Origin: Polyangiaceae bacterium
Lineage (GTDB): Bacteria > Myxococcota_A > Polyangia > Nannocystales > Nannocystaceae
Length of the DNA: 35,839 nucleotides
Assembly (NCBI GenBank): GCA_026989935.1
Contig: JALSIN010000004.1
Coordinates: forward strand, 1 to 35,839
Direction of reading: 5' to 3'
The position numbers and the translations under genes were made by a program. The notes under the pieces are model-generated. The model was not told the origin of the DNA. It worked only from the letters and a program-made list of their open reading frames with translations, and made no database searches. Positions 8,350-19,900 of the stretch are shown here, piece by piece (position 1 is the stretch's first letter; each line of letters begins with the position of its first letter).

Positions 8350-9579
8350 CTACGTCTCCTCTGGAAGACCGAGCCTCGCGGCCAAGACCTGGCGTACGAA
8401 GACCGCTTGTGCGCGATCGGTTGCCACGAGTTCCAGGACACGGGCCCGCGTCTGGGGCTCGCATCCCAGGATCGTGGCTGCCTTCATGGCGTAGTCATAC
8501 GCCTCGTGGACGTCGAGATCGGTGACGTCGTAGCCCCACCCCTCGGCGAGCCACCGCAGCGACGCCAGCGCGACCTCGAGCGCGAAACTGGGATCGTCGG
8601 CCACGTGGTCTCGCGCAGCTCGATTCAGGGTCCTCGGGTCGCAGGGTGAGCGGTCGGCCAGACGCACCGCGAGGTCACGGAGCCCAAGTCGCCTGGCCGT
8701 GGCGAACCATTTGCCCTCGTCGCCGGGCGTGGACCGGATCAGGTCGGCGAGGATTTCCACCGGATCCTTGCTCGGATACTTCCTGGCGATGGTACGGAAG
8801 GTGGCGAGCCGGGTCGTGGCCTGGTTCGCCAGGATGGCGTAGCGGTCGTACGCCTCTTCGATGCGGCCGGCGGCGAGCAGGATTTCCTCGCACAAGCAGG
8901 CGACACGGATCGCGTCGCTCGGACCGCACGAGGCCTCCGCGTACTCGATGGCCTCATCGACACGACCCATGGCAGCGAGGGCACGCACGCCGTACCCGCG
9001 GTCGGGCCACCATCGGAGGCGCGCGCGTTCGATCAGGTCGAGCAGTTCCTCGTACCGCCCCGCGGCCAACAGGCAGGACAGACACGCCGAGGTGCCGTGG
9101 AAGAAGCCGCCGAGCTTCGGATCGGATCTCGACGCCATCTCGACGAAGGGCGCGAGCCGATCGGCCCACTCCGAGGCGACCTCGGGCGACCCGCACAGCT
9201 CGCCCCATGCGTCGCCCAGGGCCTCGATGTAGGGGATCGTGTCGGCCTCGTGGGCCGCCCACAGCCTCTCGAGCCAGCGTTGCCGCGTCTTCGCATCCAC
9301 CGGGGCCCGGGCGATGATGGGCACGACGGCGTCGATGGCCCTGTTCACCGCGGCGCCGATGGCGCCGGACGAACTATCGACCCGCTCGAGTGCCGGCGAC
9401 ACCTTCTCCAGGAAACGTACCGCCCCCTCCGCAGCGACGACGGGCTCCTTGCGCGCCACCTTCTTGATCTCGGAAACGGCCTCCTCGATGCGCTTGATGG
9501 CCGGCTGGGAACGCCACCCGAAGGCCCGCGCCCGAAAGCGCGCCGCGAAGGTCCACCGGTGCCGCCCTGCCTTGGTCAT
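8350..9579 (-). CDS. Uncharacterised protein, helical/TPR-like repeats (possibly DUF6880-like; not verified)
   Basis: [75 protein letters not shown]..., 409 aa, strong coding character. ATGA overlap with the upstream minus-strand CDS. Confidence 0.75.
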   Translation of the reverse strand: MTKAGRHRWTFAARFRARAFGWRSQPAIKRIEEAVSEIKKVARKEPVVAAEGAVRFLEKVSPALERVDSSSGAIGAAVNRAIDAVVPIIARAPVDAKTRQRWLERLWAAHEADTIPYIEALGDAWGELCGSPEVASEWADRLAPFVEMASRSDPKLGGFFHGTSACLSCLLAAGRYEELLDLIERARLRWWPDRGYGVRALAAMGRVDEAIEYAEASCGPSDAIRVACLCEEILLAAGRIEEAYDRYAILANQATTRLATFRTIARKYPSKDPVEILADLIRSTPGDEGKWFATARRLGLRDLAVRLADRSPCDPRTLNRAARDHVADDPSFALEVALASLRWLAEGWGYDVTDLDVHEAYDYAMKAATILGCEPQTRARVLELVATDRAQAVFVRQVLAARLGLPEET

Positions 9580-10154
9580 GCGCCCCCCGGGTGCTCGACG
9601 AACTCGCGTCGAATCGCTGGGAAACGCCCACACCGCGAACGAATCCCGGCGCCCCACCGACGGCGATCGGGCGTCGGTTCGATCGCCGCGCAGGCCGCGA
9701 ACCGTTGGACCGCACGCCCTTGCAACTCGTGCGCTGCAAGGGGCGCCTCGTCCAGGCATTCGCAACCCCCGCACGCGCCGTCGGTCACGACCTCGGCCGC
9801 CGCCTCGGATGCCGCGAGGACGGTCTTCCCGTCGGTGTCGAAGCCGAGCATCTCCTCGCCCATTGTACATGGACCAAGGTCGATCTCTCCACCGCCCACG
9901 GCGATGCGCCACGCTCGAAGGATCTGGGCGGCGGCCGGGCCCTCCTTGCCGAGCACCGCGCTCGATCCCCGTCGCAGGCCATCGTCGATCACCGGCGAGT
10001 CCGCGTCGCCCGCACGTCGGGCGGGTTCGACGAAAACGGACACTTCGGACACCTCGCCGCGAGACGAACCGCGACGTATCCACCTCGATCCACGAGCAGC
10101 CGCGCGATCGATGACGAGCCTCGTGACGCATCCGGGCATACCGTCACCGAACAT
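9576..10154 (-). CDS. Uncharacterised ~192-aa protein, translationally coupled to the 8350..9579 gene
   Basis: ATG at 10154 (complement): MFGDGMPGCVTRLVIDRAAARG...CTMGEEMLGFDTDGKTVLAASEAAAEVVTDGACGGCECLDEAPLAAHELQG. High GC3 in this frame over the stretch I translated, and a 4-bp ATGA overlap with the next gene. Confidence 0.55.
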   Translation of the reverse strand: MFGDGMPGCVTRLVIDRAAARGSRWIRRGSSRGEVSEVSVFVEPARRAGDADSPVIDDGLRRGSSAVLGKEGPAAAQILRAWRIAVGGGEIDLGPCTMGEEMLGFDTDGKTVLAASEAAAEVVTDGACGGCECLDEAPLAAHELQGRAVQRFAACAAIEPTPDRRRWGAGIRSRCGRFPAIRREFVEHPGGA

Positions 10155-10240
10155 CCGCCGATGAGGTCGCAAGGTCCGTTTCTCTCTGGGGACCAAAGGG
10201 GTACGAACCGGGGGGGGCCGGGGGCATCGTCCCCCGCAGG

Positions 10241-12110
10241 TCAGCACTCGCCGGGGCGGATGCGGAAGACCAGGGCGTAGAGCACCGGGACGACGAGCAG
10301 GGTCAGCGCCGTACCGAAGCCCAGGCCGAACACGATGGTCACCGCCATGGACGCGAAGAAGGCGTCCGACAGCAGCGGCAGCATCCCCAGCATCGTCGTC
10401 AGCGCCGCCATCACCACGGGTTGCACGCCGCATCCACAGGTCCACCATGATCTGCGGGCGCGTCGAGGCGGGGAAGAAACTCTGCTCCACACCGCCGAAG
10501 CCCACCACCGCCGCCGCCAACAGCCCCACCGCACCCAGCGCCGCCCACCCCCGGCGCGGCAAGAGCACCCCCAGCAACCGCCGCACCCCCCGACCCATGA
10601 AGCCGCCGTCGGATGCCTCGCCGGCCTGCTTCGGCGGGCGCAGGAACATGGCGCACAGCACGGGCGTGACCGTCACCGCCGTCACCCAGCTAAGGCCCAG
10701 GGCATACATGATGACGTAGTACAGCGACCGGCAGTACTCGCCCGTGCCGTCGTTCGAGGTGCCGATCGCCGCGAAGCTCAGGATCGCGATGGCCGTCGCC
10801 ATCAAGAGCGGCACGGCCGTCTGCCGCACGACCGCCTCGGACGCCGCCTCGACCCGCTGCCCCCGCGCCATGCCCGCCAGGGTGCCGTCCACCACCACGA
10901 TGGCGTTGTCCACCAGCATCCCCAGCGCGATGACCAGCGCCCCCAGGGAGATCCGTTCGAGCAAGATCCCCTGGGCGTACATCAACAGGAACGTGCCGCA
11001 GATCGTCAGCAGCAGCACGGCCCCGATGAGCAGGCCGCTGCGCAGCCCCATGAACAGCAGCAGCACCACCACCACGATGGCCACGGCCTCCACCAGGTTC
11101 ACCACGAACGCCCCGATGGCCTCGGTCACCGCCTTGGACTGCAACGCGATCACGTGGAACGACACGCCCAGCGGCTGCAGATAGGTGATCTCGGCCATCT
11201 TGCGCTCGAGCGCCTGGCCCATGGTCACCACGTTGCCCCCCGGCGCCGTGGAGATCGCAAGCCCCACCGCCGGCGCCCCGTCCACCCGCAAGAGCACGTC
11301 GGGCGGATCCCGAAACACCCGCCGCACCCGCGCCACGTCGCCCAGGCGCACCAGCCCGCCCCCCGGCGCCGCCACCTGCAGGTCCGCCAGGTCCGCCACC
11401 GCGTCGCCGGCCTGCACCGGGACGAAACGCACGTACGACGGACCCACCGCCACGCGCCCGGCATCGGCCACCAGGTTGCGCGCGCGCACCACCTCGGCGA
11501 TGGCCGCCGGCGAGCCCCCGAGCTGCGCCACCCGGTCCGACTCGAACGCCACCTCCACCGCCTCCTCGCGCGCGGCGAACAGCTCCACCTTCGCCACGTC
11601 CTCCACCACGAGCAGCTCCTGCTGCAGGCGCTCGGCGTAGACGCGAAGCTCCGACAGCGAGTACTCGTCGCCGGTGATCGCCACGAACACCCCGTACACG
11701 TCGCCGAAGTCGTCGCGCACCAGCGACGGTCCCGCCCCGGGCGGCAGCCGGCCCTGGGCGTCGCCCACCCTGCGCCGCAGCTCGTCCCACACCTGCGGCA
11801 AGGTGGTGCGGTCGTACTGGTCGCGGATCGTCACCGTCACGATGGATCGGCCCGGCTCCGACCGCGACCGCACGTGGTCCACCTGGGCCATGGCCTGCAC
11901 GGCGCGCTCGATCTCGTCGGACACCTCGCGCGCCACCTCGTCGGCCGTCGCGCCCGAGTAGGGCGTGACCACCACCGCGTCCTTGATTGTAAACTCCGGA
12001 TCCTCCAGGCGGCCGAGCCGCGAAAACGCCCACAGGCCCCCCACCAGCAGCAGGAGCGCGAACACGAGCACGACCGTGCGGCCGCGCAGGGCCAGCGTCG
12101 CGGGGTTCAC
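10241..12110 (-). pseudogene. RND-family efflux permease with large internal deletion and frame change
   Basis: N-terminal ~560 aa (VNPATLALRGRTVVLVFALLLLVGGLWAFSRLGRLEDPEFTIKDAVVVTPYSGATADEV...RPQIMVDLWM) is joined near 10425-10436 to a C-terminal ~62 aa in another frame (GVQPVVMAALTTMLGMLPLLSDAFFASMAVTIVFGLGFGTALTLLVVPVLYALVFRIRPGEC). Roughly 350-400 aa expected between them are missing. Confidence 0.85.
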
Positions 12111-13240
12111 CGGGCCCGCTCGACGCTCCCGTAGAGATCCTCGAACCGCCGCACCACCTGGCCTTCCGAAAGCTCGTGCACCCCGCTGGTCGCGATCTCG
12201 TCCCCGGCCGCCAGCCCCGAGACGACCTGCACGCGATCGCCACGGACTTCCCCGAGCTGCACCGGCGCGGCCGTCACGGCCAGGGTCTTCGGGTCGATCT
12301 TCCACACCCGCGCCTCGCCGTCGGGCGTGGACCACACGGCCTGGGCGGGCACCTCCAGCGGTGCGGCTGCGGCCGCACCGGCAGCCTTCACCGGCTGCAC
12401 CTCGATGGTGGCCGTCATCCCCGGCAAGATGTTCACCCCCTCCGGTGCCTCGATGCGCCAGGTGACCTCGTAGGTCCCGGTCTCGGGGTCCGGCGACGTG
12501 GCGGCCTCGGAAAGGCGCGCCGGGACCGTCTCGTCCGGCAGGGCGTCGAACCGCGCCGTGGCCTGGATCCGGTCGGCGAGCGCTTCGAGGGAGGCAGCAT
12601 CGCCGGCTTGGGCCATGTCGCGCTCGGGCACCTGCGTAACCACCTCGAGCCCGCCCGCTCCCTGCAGCACCACCACCGGCTGCTTGGCCTGGACCGCCTG
12701 GTGGTTCTCGACGGCCACGCGGGCCACGACGCCGGCAAACGGCGCCCGCAGCACCGCATCCTCCACCGCCTTGCGGGTGAGCGCGGCCTCGGCCTGGGCC
12801 TCGCCGAGCTGGCGCCGGGTGACGTCCTGCTCGGCGGCGGACACGATCCCCTTGGCCCCGAGCTCCCGCGTGCGATCGTGCTCGACACGGGCCTGCCGCA
12901 GCCGCGCCTGCGCGCCGAGCAGCTGCGCCCGCAGGTCGCGGTCGTCGAGCCGTGCAATCACCTGCCCCGCCTCGACCTTCTGACCCTCCGTCACCGAAAG
13001 GGCCACCAGCTTGCCGGGCACCTCGAAGCTGAGCTCCGCGTGCTCGGCCGCCTGCACGACGCCCGGCCAGCGCAGCACCCTCCCGGAGGTCTCTCCCACG
13101 ACGAAGGTCTTGACGGGCCGGGCGACCGGCGCGGCGGGCGGGGGCGCCTCGGTCTCCCCGCAGCCCGCGGCGAACACGACCCCCAGGACCAGGGTACGAA
13201 CGGCTCGGCGCACCCCCCGGACATAGCACGGCGGCGGCAC
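12107..13240 (-). CDS. RND efflux periplasmic adaptor (HlyD/MFP family) lipoprotein
   Basis: Lipobox-like VLGVVFAAGCGE, then PVKTFVVGETSGRVLRWPGVVQAAEHAELSFEVPGKLVALSVTEGQKVEAGQVIARLDDRDLRAQL. GTGA overlap with the permease. Upstream TTG/GTG starts are also possible. Confidence 0.9.
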   Translation of the reverse strand: MPPPCYVRGVRRAVRTLVLGVVFAAGCGETEAPPPAAPVARPVKTFVVGETSGRVLRWPGVVQAAEHAELSFEVPGKLVALSVTEGQKVEAGQVIARLDDRDLRAQLLGAQARLRQARVEHDRTRELGAKGIVSAAEQDVTRRQLGEAQAEAALTRKAVEDAVLRAPFAGVVARVAVENHQAVQAKQPVVVLQGAGGLEVVTQVPERDMAQAGDAASLEALADRIQATARFDALPDETVPARLSEAATSPDPETGTYEVTWRIEAPEGVNILPGMTATIEVQPVKAAGAAAAAPLEVPAQAVWSTPDGEARVWKIDPKTLAVTAAPVQLGEVRGDRVQVVSGLAAGDEIATSGVHELSEGQVVRRFEDLYGSVERAR

Positions 13241-13418
13241 TCCCGAAACCGTACCCCCTGCCCGATCCGGGACGGGTCGCCGGCGGGCGCGCCGGCCGTG
13301 TCTCGAACCTTGGACGCAGCCGTCCGTCCCGAACGGTCCCTTCGCGCCGGGCCGTTCACCCCCCGACGCTCCCAGGCGGATCGAGCCCCGCTGCTATGGT
13401 TTGCGCGGCTGCGCCGCC

Positions 13419-16400
13419 ATGGCCCTGATCGTGCACCGCGCCCACCGGGTCGAGCGCCTCGTCGAGGCGCTGGCGGCGTTCCTCGACGCCCATCGGCCCG
13501 CGGACCCGTTCGAGCCGGTGCCCGTGCTGGTGGGCAGCCGCGCGATGGCCTCGTGGCTGCGGCACGAGCTCGCCACGCGCCGCGGGGTGGCGGCCGGCCT
13601 CCTGTTGCCCCTGCCGCGCCGGGGGATCACGGCGGCGGTCACCGCCTGCCTGAACCGGGCCCCCGCCATCCGGATCGAACCCGACCGCTCGGATCCGTTC
13701 GACCCCGACCCCCTCGCCCTGCGCCTGTTGGAGATCCTCCACGCGGAGAAGGACGGGGCACCGGCCGAGTTCGCCCGCGCGATCACGACCCGCGAGGAGG
13801 ACGGCGCCGTCGTGGCCGACCGCCGAGCCTTCGCCTTCGCCCGGCAGGTGGCGCAAGTGCTCGACCGGCTGTTGTACGAGGCCCCGGATCTCGCTGGTCG
13901 CCTCGCCGACCGCGGGCGCCCGGTCGAGACGTTCCTCGCGCGCCTGCTGCGCGCCGCCGGCGCCCTCGACCATCCCGAAAGTCCGGTCGTGCGTCACCAC
14001 GCCCTTTCCGAGCGCGCCGCCGCGCCGGCCGGTCGTGCCCCACCCCACCTGCTGTTGTTCGGGATCTCCACCCTGCGCCCCGGCGACCGCGCCCGCCTGC
14101 GCCGGCTCGCACGCATCCTCGACGTGCACCTGTTCTCCGTGGTGCCCACGCCCCACTTCTTCCTGACGGGGCCGCACGCCCGCGCGGGCGAGCATCCCGA
14201 AAACCCCCTGCTCGCGGCGCTCGGGCACGGCAGCCGCGCCCTGCTCGACCTGGTCACGGAGGAGGAGGGCTTCGACCTCGACGTGCGGGAGCGCGACCAC
14301 TTCGCCGAGGCCCCCGCGCCGGCCTCGCTGCTGCACAGACTCCAGAGGTGGATCTTCGACGCCGGTCCGCTCCCGGAACCCGGCGCCCCTCGCTGGGCCG
14401 CCGACGACTCCATCACGTTCCACGCCGCCCCCGGCGCGTTGCGCCAGTGCGAGGTGGTCCGGGACCTGTTGATGGCCGCCTTCGCCGAGGACCCCACCCT
14501 CATGCCGCGGGATGTCGTGATCCAGACGCCGCAGCCCGCCGTCTACGCCCCGCTGCTTTCGCTGGTGCTCGGCCGCCGCGTTCCGGTGGAGGCGACCGGT
14601 CGGCAGACCGACCCCGAAGCGCGCGTCTTTCCGGCGATCCCCGTGGCGGTCAGCGACCTCGGCCTGCGCGAGCGCAACGTCGCGGCCCAGGTCCTCCTGA
14701 CCCTGCTGGCGCTCGCGGCCGGCCGCCTGCGGGCGCCCGACGCCGCCGACCTGTTCGGCCTCGAAGCGGTGCGACGCGCGCTCGACGTCCCGCCCGACGG
14801 CGCCGAGACGTTCGCCCGCCTCCTGGCCGAAAGCGGCTTCACCTGGGGCGCGGACGCCGAGGACCGCCAGCACACGCTCGACGCCGCGGACTGGATGCCG
14901 GCGGGGGCGCGCGACCTGGTGGACGACCACGGCTCGGCGCGGTTCGCCGCCGGCCGGCTCGCCCTGGGCGCCGCGCAGCACGACCCGGACCCGCTTTGGG
15001 TGCAGCCCGCGCCCCCGCCGCTGGCGACCGTCGCGCCGGTGGAGGCGCCGGCCGGCACCCCGCAGCGCCTCGCCGCGAGCCTGGCCATGGGCCTTCGCAT
15101 GCTCGAGCGCACCCGCGAGCGGCTCACCCGCCCCCGGACCGCCGAGGCGTGGGCGCGCGTCCTCGCCGAGACCCTCGACGCCTGGTGCGACCTGCCGCCC
15201 GAGCAGGCGTTCTTGCGCCGGGAGATCGACGACGTGCTCGACGCGTTCGCCCGCGACGGCGAGGGCGCCGCCGTGCGGCTGGAGGTCGGCGCGGTGCTCG
15301 ACGAGCTCGAGCGGCGCTGCGACCGGCCGCTGCGCGCCGGCCGCCCGGCCACCGGCGCGGTCACGATAAGCGGCCTCGAACCCATGCGCGTGGTGCCGTT
15401 TCGCCTGGTGGTGCTCGTCGGGATGGACGACGGGGCGTTCCCCCGCACCGAGGCCCGACCCTCGTGGGATCCGCTCGCCGGCGACCCGCGCGTCCTGGCC
15501 CGGGCCGACGTCGATCGGCACATCCTGCTGGAGGCGATCCTGTCGGCCCGCGACCGCCTCGTCGTCACCTTCTCGGGCCGCGACCCACACACGAACGAGC
15601 CGCGGCCCGCGGCCGTGCCCATCGAGGAGCTCGTCGCCACCCTCGGCACGCTCACCGGCGCGGCGCGCTCCGAGCTCGTGGTGGAGCACCCGCTGCAGCC
15701 CTACGCGCGCCGGGCCTTCGAGCCGGGCCCGACCCAGAGCCCGGATCCAGGGTTCTTCGCCATCGCGCAGCGCCTCGAACGGCTCCGCACGGGCGGCGGG
15801 GCCCCAGCGGCGCGGGCGGACGGCCTGTGGGGCGCGTACGACACGCTTCGCCTGCCCCCGCCACCCGCGGCGGCCGCCGGCCTCGACCTTCGCGAGCTGA
15901 CGAGCTGGCTGTACCGGCCCAACGACACGCTCGTCCGGCAGCGCCTCGCCCTGTGGCCCGACCGCGCCGCCCCCGAACCGCCCGACGTGGACCCCACGGA
16001 CGCCGGCGCGCTGGACCGGGCGCACGCCGCGGCCCTGTTCGAGGACCTCCTGGCCGGCCGGGACGTCGCGGTCCAGCGCGTCCACCGGCGCCTGTGCGCC
16101 GAGGGGCAGTGGGTGCCCGGTGCGGCCGGGCGCGGCGCGTTCGACGACACCGTCCGCGCCCTTTCGGCCTTCGCGCGCGCGATCGAGGCCCTCGAACCGG
16201 CGACCGTGTCGCTCCCCGTGCACGTGGCGTGGCCCGACCGCCCCACCCTCCCCTCCGTCGCGGACACGTTGACGGGCCTGGTGGGCCGCCACGACGGCGC
16301 CGCGACCCTGTTGCTGCCCCTCCACGGCACGAAGACGCCGAGCTCGTACGTGAAGCTGCGCGCCATGGTGATCGCCCTCGTGCTGGCAGCCCGGCCGGGC

Positions 16401-16988
16401 GAGGCCGCAACCGCCGCGCCGGTGGAGGCGGTCGCCCTGTGTGCGTTCGACCCGGCAAGGCGCGCCGCGAAGATCACCGCACGCCCGCTGCCGCCGCCGG
16501 ACGTGGCCCGTGCCCTCCTCGAAGACCTGGTGGCCGTGGCGGCACGGGCGGCCCTGCGCCCGTTGCCGCTGTTTCCGAAGATGAGCGAGGCGATCGCCAC
16601 GGGCCTCGTCGGCCGCACCAAGACCTCGGCGTTCAAGGGACAGCCACCCGAGGCGGTGCTGGACCGGCTGCGGCAGGCCGCGGCCCCGTCGGGCCCGGCG
16701 GTGACCGAGATCGCCTGGGCCGACCTCGCACGGCGGGCACGCAACGGTCTTTCGGGCCGCCGCGGCGCCAGCGACGACCTGGCCGACGACGCGGTCGCCG
16801 CCTTGTTTGCGGGCTACGACCCAGGGCAGTCGATCCTGGCGCGCCGCCACGCGGCCGAGGAGATCGAGCTGGCCGTGCGGGTGTGGGGCCGGGTTCGTTG
16901 GTTCTGGTCGAACCCGGGCTACGGTACGACGCGGACGCCGGCGAAGCCGTCGCGACGGCGCGGCGCCGCGGGAGGTGGCCCGCCATGA
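13419..16988 (+). CDS. recC: Exodeoxyribonuclease V gamma subunit RecC
   Basis: MALIVHRAHRVERLVEALAAFL...PVPVLVGSRAMASWLRHELATRRGVAAGLLLPLPRRGI; ~1190 aa, directly coupled to recB and recD. Confidence 0.9.
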   Translation: MALIVHRAHRVERLVEALAAFLDAHRPADPFEPVPVLVGSRAMASWLRHELATRRGVAAGLLLPLPRRGITAAVTACLNRAPAIRIEPDRSDPFDPDPLALRLLEILHAEKDGAPAEFARAITTREEDGAVVADRRAFAFARQVAQVLDRLLYEAPDLAGRLADRGRPVETFLARLLRAAGALDHPESPVVRHHALSERAAAPAGRAPPHLLLFGISTLRPGDRARLRRLARILDVHLFSVVPTPHFFLTGPHARAGEHPENPLLAALGHGSRALLDLVTEEEGFDLDVRERDHFAEAPAPASLLHRLQRWIFDAGPLPEPGAPRWAADDSITFHAAPGALRQCEVVRDLLMAAFAEDPTLMPRDVVIQTPQPAVYAPLLSLVLGRRVPVEATGRQTDPEARVFPAIPVAVSDLGLRERNVAAQVLLTLLALAAGRLRAPDAADLFGLEAVRRALDVPPDGAETFARLLAESGFTWGADAEDRQHTLDAADWMPAGARDLVDDHGSARFAAGRLALGAAQHDPDPLWVQPAPPPLATVAPVEAPAGTPQRLAASLAMGLRMLERTRERLTRPRTAEAWARVLAETLDAWCDLPPEQAFLRREIDDVLDAFARDGEGAAVRLEVGAVLDELERRCDRPLRAGRPATGAVTISGLEPMRVVPFRLVVLVGMDDGAFPRTEARPSWDPLAGDPRVLARADVDRHILLEAILSARDRLVVTFSGRDPHTNEPRPAAVPIEELVATLGTLTGAARSELVVEHPLQPYARRAFEPGPTQSPDPGFFAIAQRLERLRTGGGAPAARADGLWGAYDTLRLPPPPAAAAGLDLRELTSWLYRPNDTLVRQRLALWPDRAAPEPPDVDPTDAGALDRAHAAALFEDLLAGRDVAVQRVHRRLCAEGQWVPGAAGRGAFDDTVRALSAFARAIEALEPATVSLPVHVAWPDRPTLPSVADTLTGLVGRHDGAATLLLPLHGTKTPSSYVKLRAMVIALVLAARPGEAATAAPVEAVALCAFDPARRAAKITARPLPPPDVARALLEDLVAVAARAALRPLPLFPKMSEAIATGLVGRTKTSAFKGQPPEAVLDRLRQAAAPSGPAVTEIAWADLARRARNGLSGRRGASDDLADDAVAALFAGYDPGQSILARRHAAEEIELAVRVWGRVRWFWSNPGYGTTRTPAKPSRRRGAAGGGPP

Positions 16989-19900
16989 CCGCCCCCACCG
17001 TTCCGCTGCCCGAACCGGGCCAGCCGCTGCTGCTCGAAGCGAGCGCCGGGACGGGCAAGACCTGGCAGGTGGCCGACCTCGTGCTGCGCCTCGTCGCCGA
17101 GGAGGGCGTGCCCCTGTCGGCGATCTTGCTCGTCACCTACACGAACGCCGCCACGGCCGAGCTGCGCGATCGGGTGCGCCGCCGGCTCGACGCCGCCCGC
17201 GCGGCCGTGGCAGGGGCGGCGGGCGATCGCCCGGACGCGACGCTCGCAGGGCTTTCGCAGTGGCCGAACGCGAAGGCGGGGCTCGACCAGGCGCTCGCCC
17301 GCTTCGACGACCTGTTCGTCAGCACGATCCACGGTTTTTGCCAGCGCACCCTCGTCGAGCACGCCACCAGCGCCGGCTTCGTCCCACCGCGCGAGGTGAT
17401 CCCCACCGCCGAAGCGTTCGCGCGGCCGGCCCTGTTCGAGCCGCGCACCGTGGCCGCACGCTGGCCCGATCCCGGGCGGTTCGAGCTGCTCGCCCGCCTC
17501 GGCTGGCGCGGCCCGTCGAACCTGCCCGCCCACGCCGCGACGGTCTGCGGGGCGATGCTGGCCCCGTCGCCGGCCGAGGTGGCCGAGGTGCCCGCGCCGG
17601 CCGGCGACGCCACCCGGACCGGACGCCTCACCCCCGACCGGGCGGCGGACGAGGCCGAAGACCTCGTGCGCGGCCTCCTGCGCGACCTCGCCGGACACCG
17701 CGCCACGATCGAGGCGGCGCTCGCGGCCGGGGCGGCCGGCGACGCCCGGCCGGTTCCCGATCCGAGCGCCCCGACGGCCGAGGTCGCTGCCTTCGTCGCC
17801 GCGCTCTACGAGCGCCGCCGCGCCGATCCGGGGGCGCTTTCGGCCATCGAGCCGCGCCTTGCCCGTTTCGACGCGGCCTGGGACGCGCTGGCCCGCCGCC
17901 TCTTTGCGAGCCTCGCCACGGGGCTGCGCGCCCGCGTGCGCTCGGCCATGGCCGACGCCGGTGTGCTCACCTACGACGAGATGCTCGCCCGCCTCGACGA
18001 AGCCCTCGACGGGGAGGACGGCGGCCCCCTCGGGCGGGCCCTGCGGCAGCGCCTTCGGGTGGCGATCGTGGACGAGTTCCAGGACACGGACCCCACCCAG
18101 TGGTCGATCCTGCGCAAGCTGTTCGTCCACCCCGACGCCCGTCTGGTCCTCGTGGGCGATCCGAAGCAGTCGATCTACCGCTTCCGCGGCGCCGACATCC
18201 ACACCTACGCCCGCGCCGCGGCCGCGCCGGGCGTCCGCAAGGTCCCCTTGACCCGCAACTTCCGCTCGGACGGGCCGTTGCTCGCCGGCCTGGAGCACCT
18301 GTTCGGTCCGGGCACGGGTGCGTTCATGTCCGACGACTTCGACTTCGTGTCCGTCGAGGCCGCCCCGGGCCGCGAAGCCTTCGGCCTCGAGGGCGCCCCG
18401 CCCGTGACGACGGCCGACGGCCCGCGCCCGCGGCGCCCGTTCGAGCTTCGCCTCGTGACGACGGCGGAAGGGGCCGCGGGGGTCGCGGCGGTGCGCGAGC
18501 GATTGTGCGAGGCGTGCGCCGCGGAGGTCGCGGCCCTGCTGGCCGCCGGGACGCGCCTTGCCGGCGAGGCCGACGGGACGCGCCCCCTGCGGGCGAGCGA
18601 CGTGGCCGTCCTGGTCTACGACCACCGCCAGGCCGCGCGCATGGAGGCCGCGCTCGCCGCCCGTGGGATCCGCTGCGTCCGCCCCGCCACCGCCTCGGTG
18701 TTCGGCAGCGACGCCGCCCGCTGGCTGCGCGACGTGGTGTTCGCCTGCGCCGACCGCGAGGGGACCGCTGCGTTGCACCGGATCGCCCTCGGCCCGTTTG
18801 GGGGCCTTACGCACGAGGAAGCCGCCGTCCTGTCCGGGGACCTCGAGCCCGACGATCCCGCCGCCCCCACGGCCCGGCGCAAGCTCGACGCGCTGCTGGC
18901 CGCCCTCGACCACCTGCGCGCCACCTGGCGGCGGCGCGGCTTCGGTCCGGCCGTCGAGGCCTTTTGGGCGCGCACCCAAGCGCTGGAGGCGATCGCCACC
19001 CTCGAACACGGCGACCGGCACGTCACCGACCTGCGCCACCTCGTCGAGCTGTGCCACGCCGAGCAGCGGCGCGGCTTCCTGTCCCCGGAGGGCCTGGCCC
19101 GCTTCCTCGACGCCGCGATCCGAGAAGCCTCGACGAGCGGGGCCGTACGGCCGGCCGCCGGTGACCCGACGCTCCTTCGGCTCGACTCGGACGAAGACGC
19201 GGTGTCGATCGTCACCGTCTGGGGTAGCAAGGGCCTCACCTTCGAGGTCACCTTCGTGCCGTTCGCAGGCCTGCGCACGGTTGCGCCGGGCAAGCCGAAC
19301 GAGCTGGTGGCCGGCTTCGATCCGCGCCGAGGCCGCCGGGTGCTCGCCCCGGCCCGGCCGGTCGCCTTCGATGCCATCGACGGCGCCGAGGCGCCGGCCA
19401 CGGACCTCACCCGGCGGGTGCTCCAGGCCGAGGAGGACGACGCCTTCCGCGAGGAGATCCGCCTGCTGTACGTGGCCCTCACCCGCGCGCGGCACCACGT
19501 GGTGTTGTTCGCGCCGGACGCCCTCGACATGCGCGGCGGCGGGCGGCGGCCGCTGCTGCACCTGCTCGGCCGGCCACGAAACGCCCGCGGCGCCGTCGCC
19601 GTCGATCGCGGGTCGTTCGGCGCGACGGATCACCTGCCGGCGGACCGGGATGCGCTCGCGGCACGCCTGGCGCACCTGGCCGACACCTCGAACGGGACCG
19701 TGGGGTTTGCAGAGGTCCCCTCGGACCGCGACCTTTCGCAAGGCCCCCAGCCGTCGCACCGCCGCCAGGCGGCGGCCCCGATCGCCCGGCGCCCGATCGA
19801 CCCGCCCCGGTTCGTGCGCGACTTCCAGGTGGCGAGCTTCTCCGCCTGGGCCGCCGGCGGCGTGGCCGACCCGGAGGAGCCGGCCGCGCCCGAAGAGCGC

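Noticed and set aside
10335-12134. 599-aa plus-strand ORF antisense to the RND permease
   Set aside because: His/Arg/Gln-rich translation typical of a reverse-frame artefact; the minus strand has clear RND similarity.
13356-16850. 1164-aa minus-strand ORF antisense to recC
   Set aside because: Arg/Gly/Ala/His-rich low-quality translation, no recognisable motif; antisense shadow of a high-GC3 gene.
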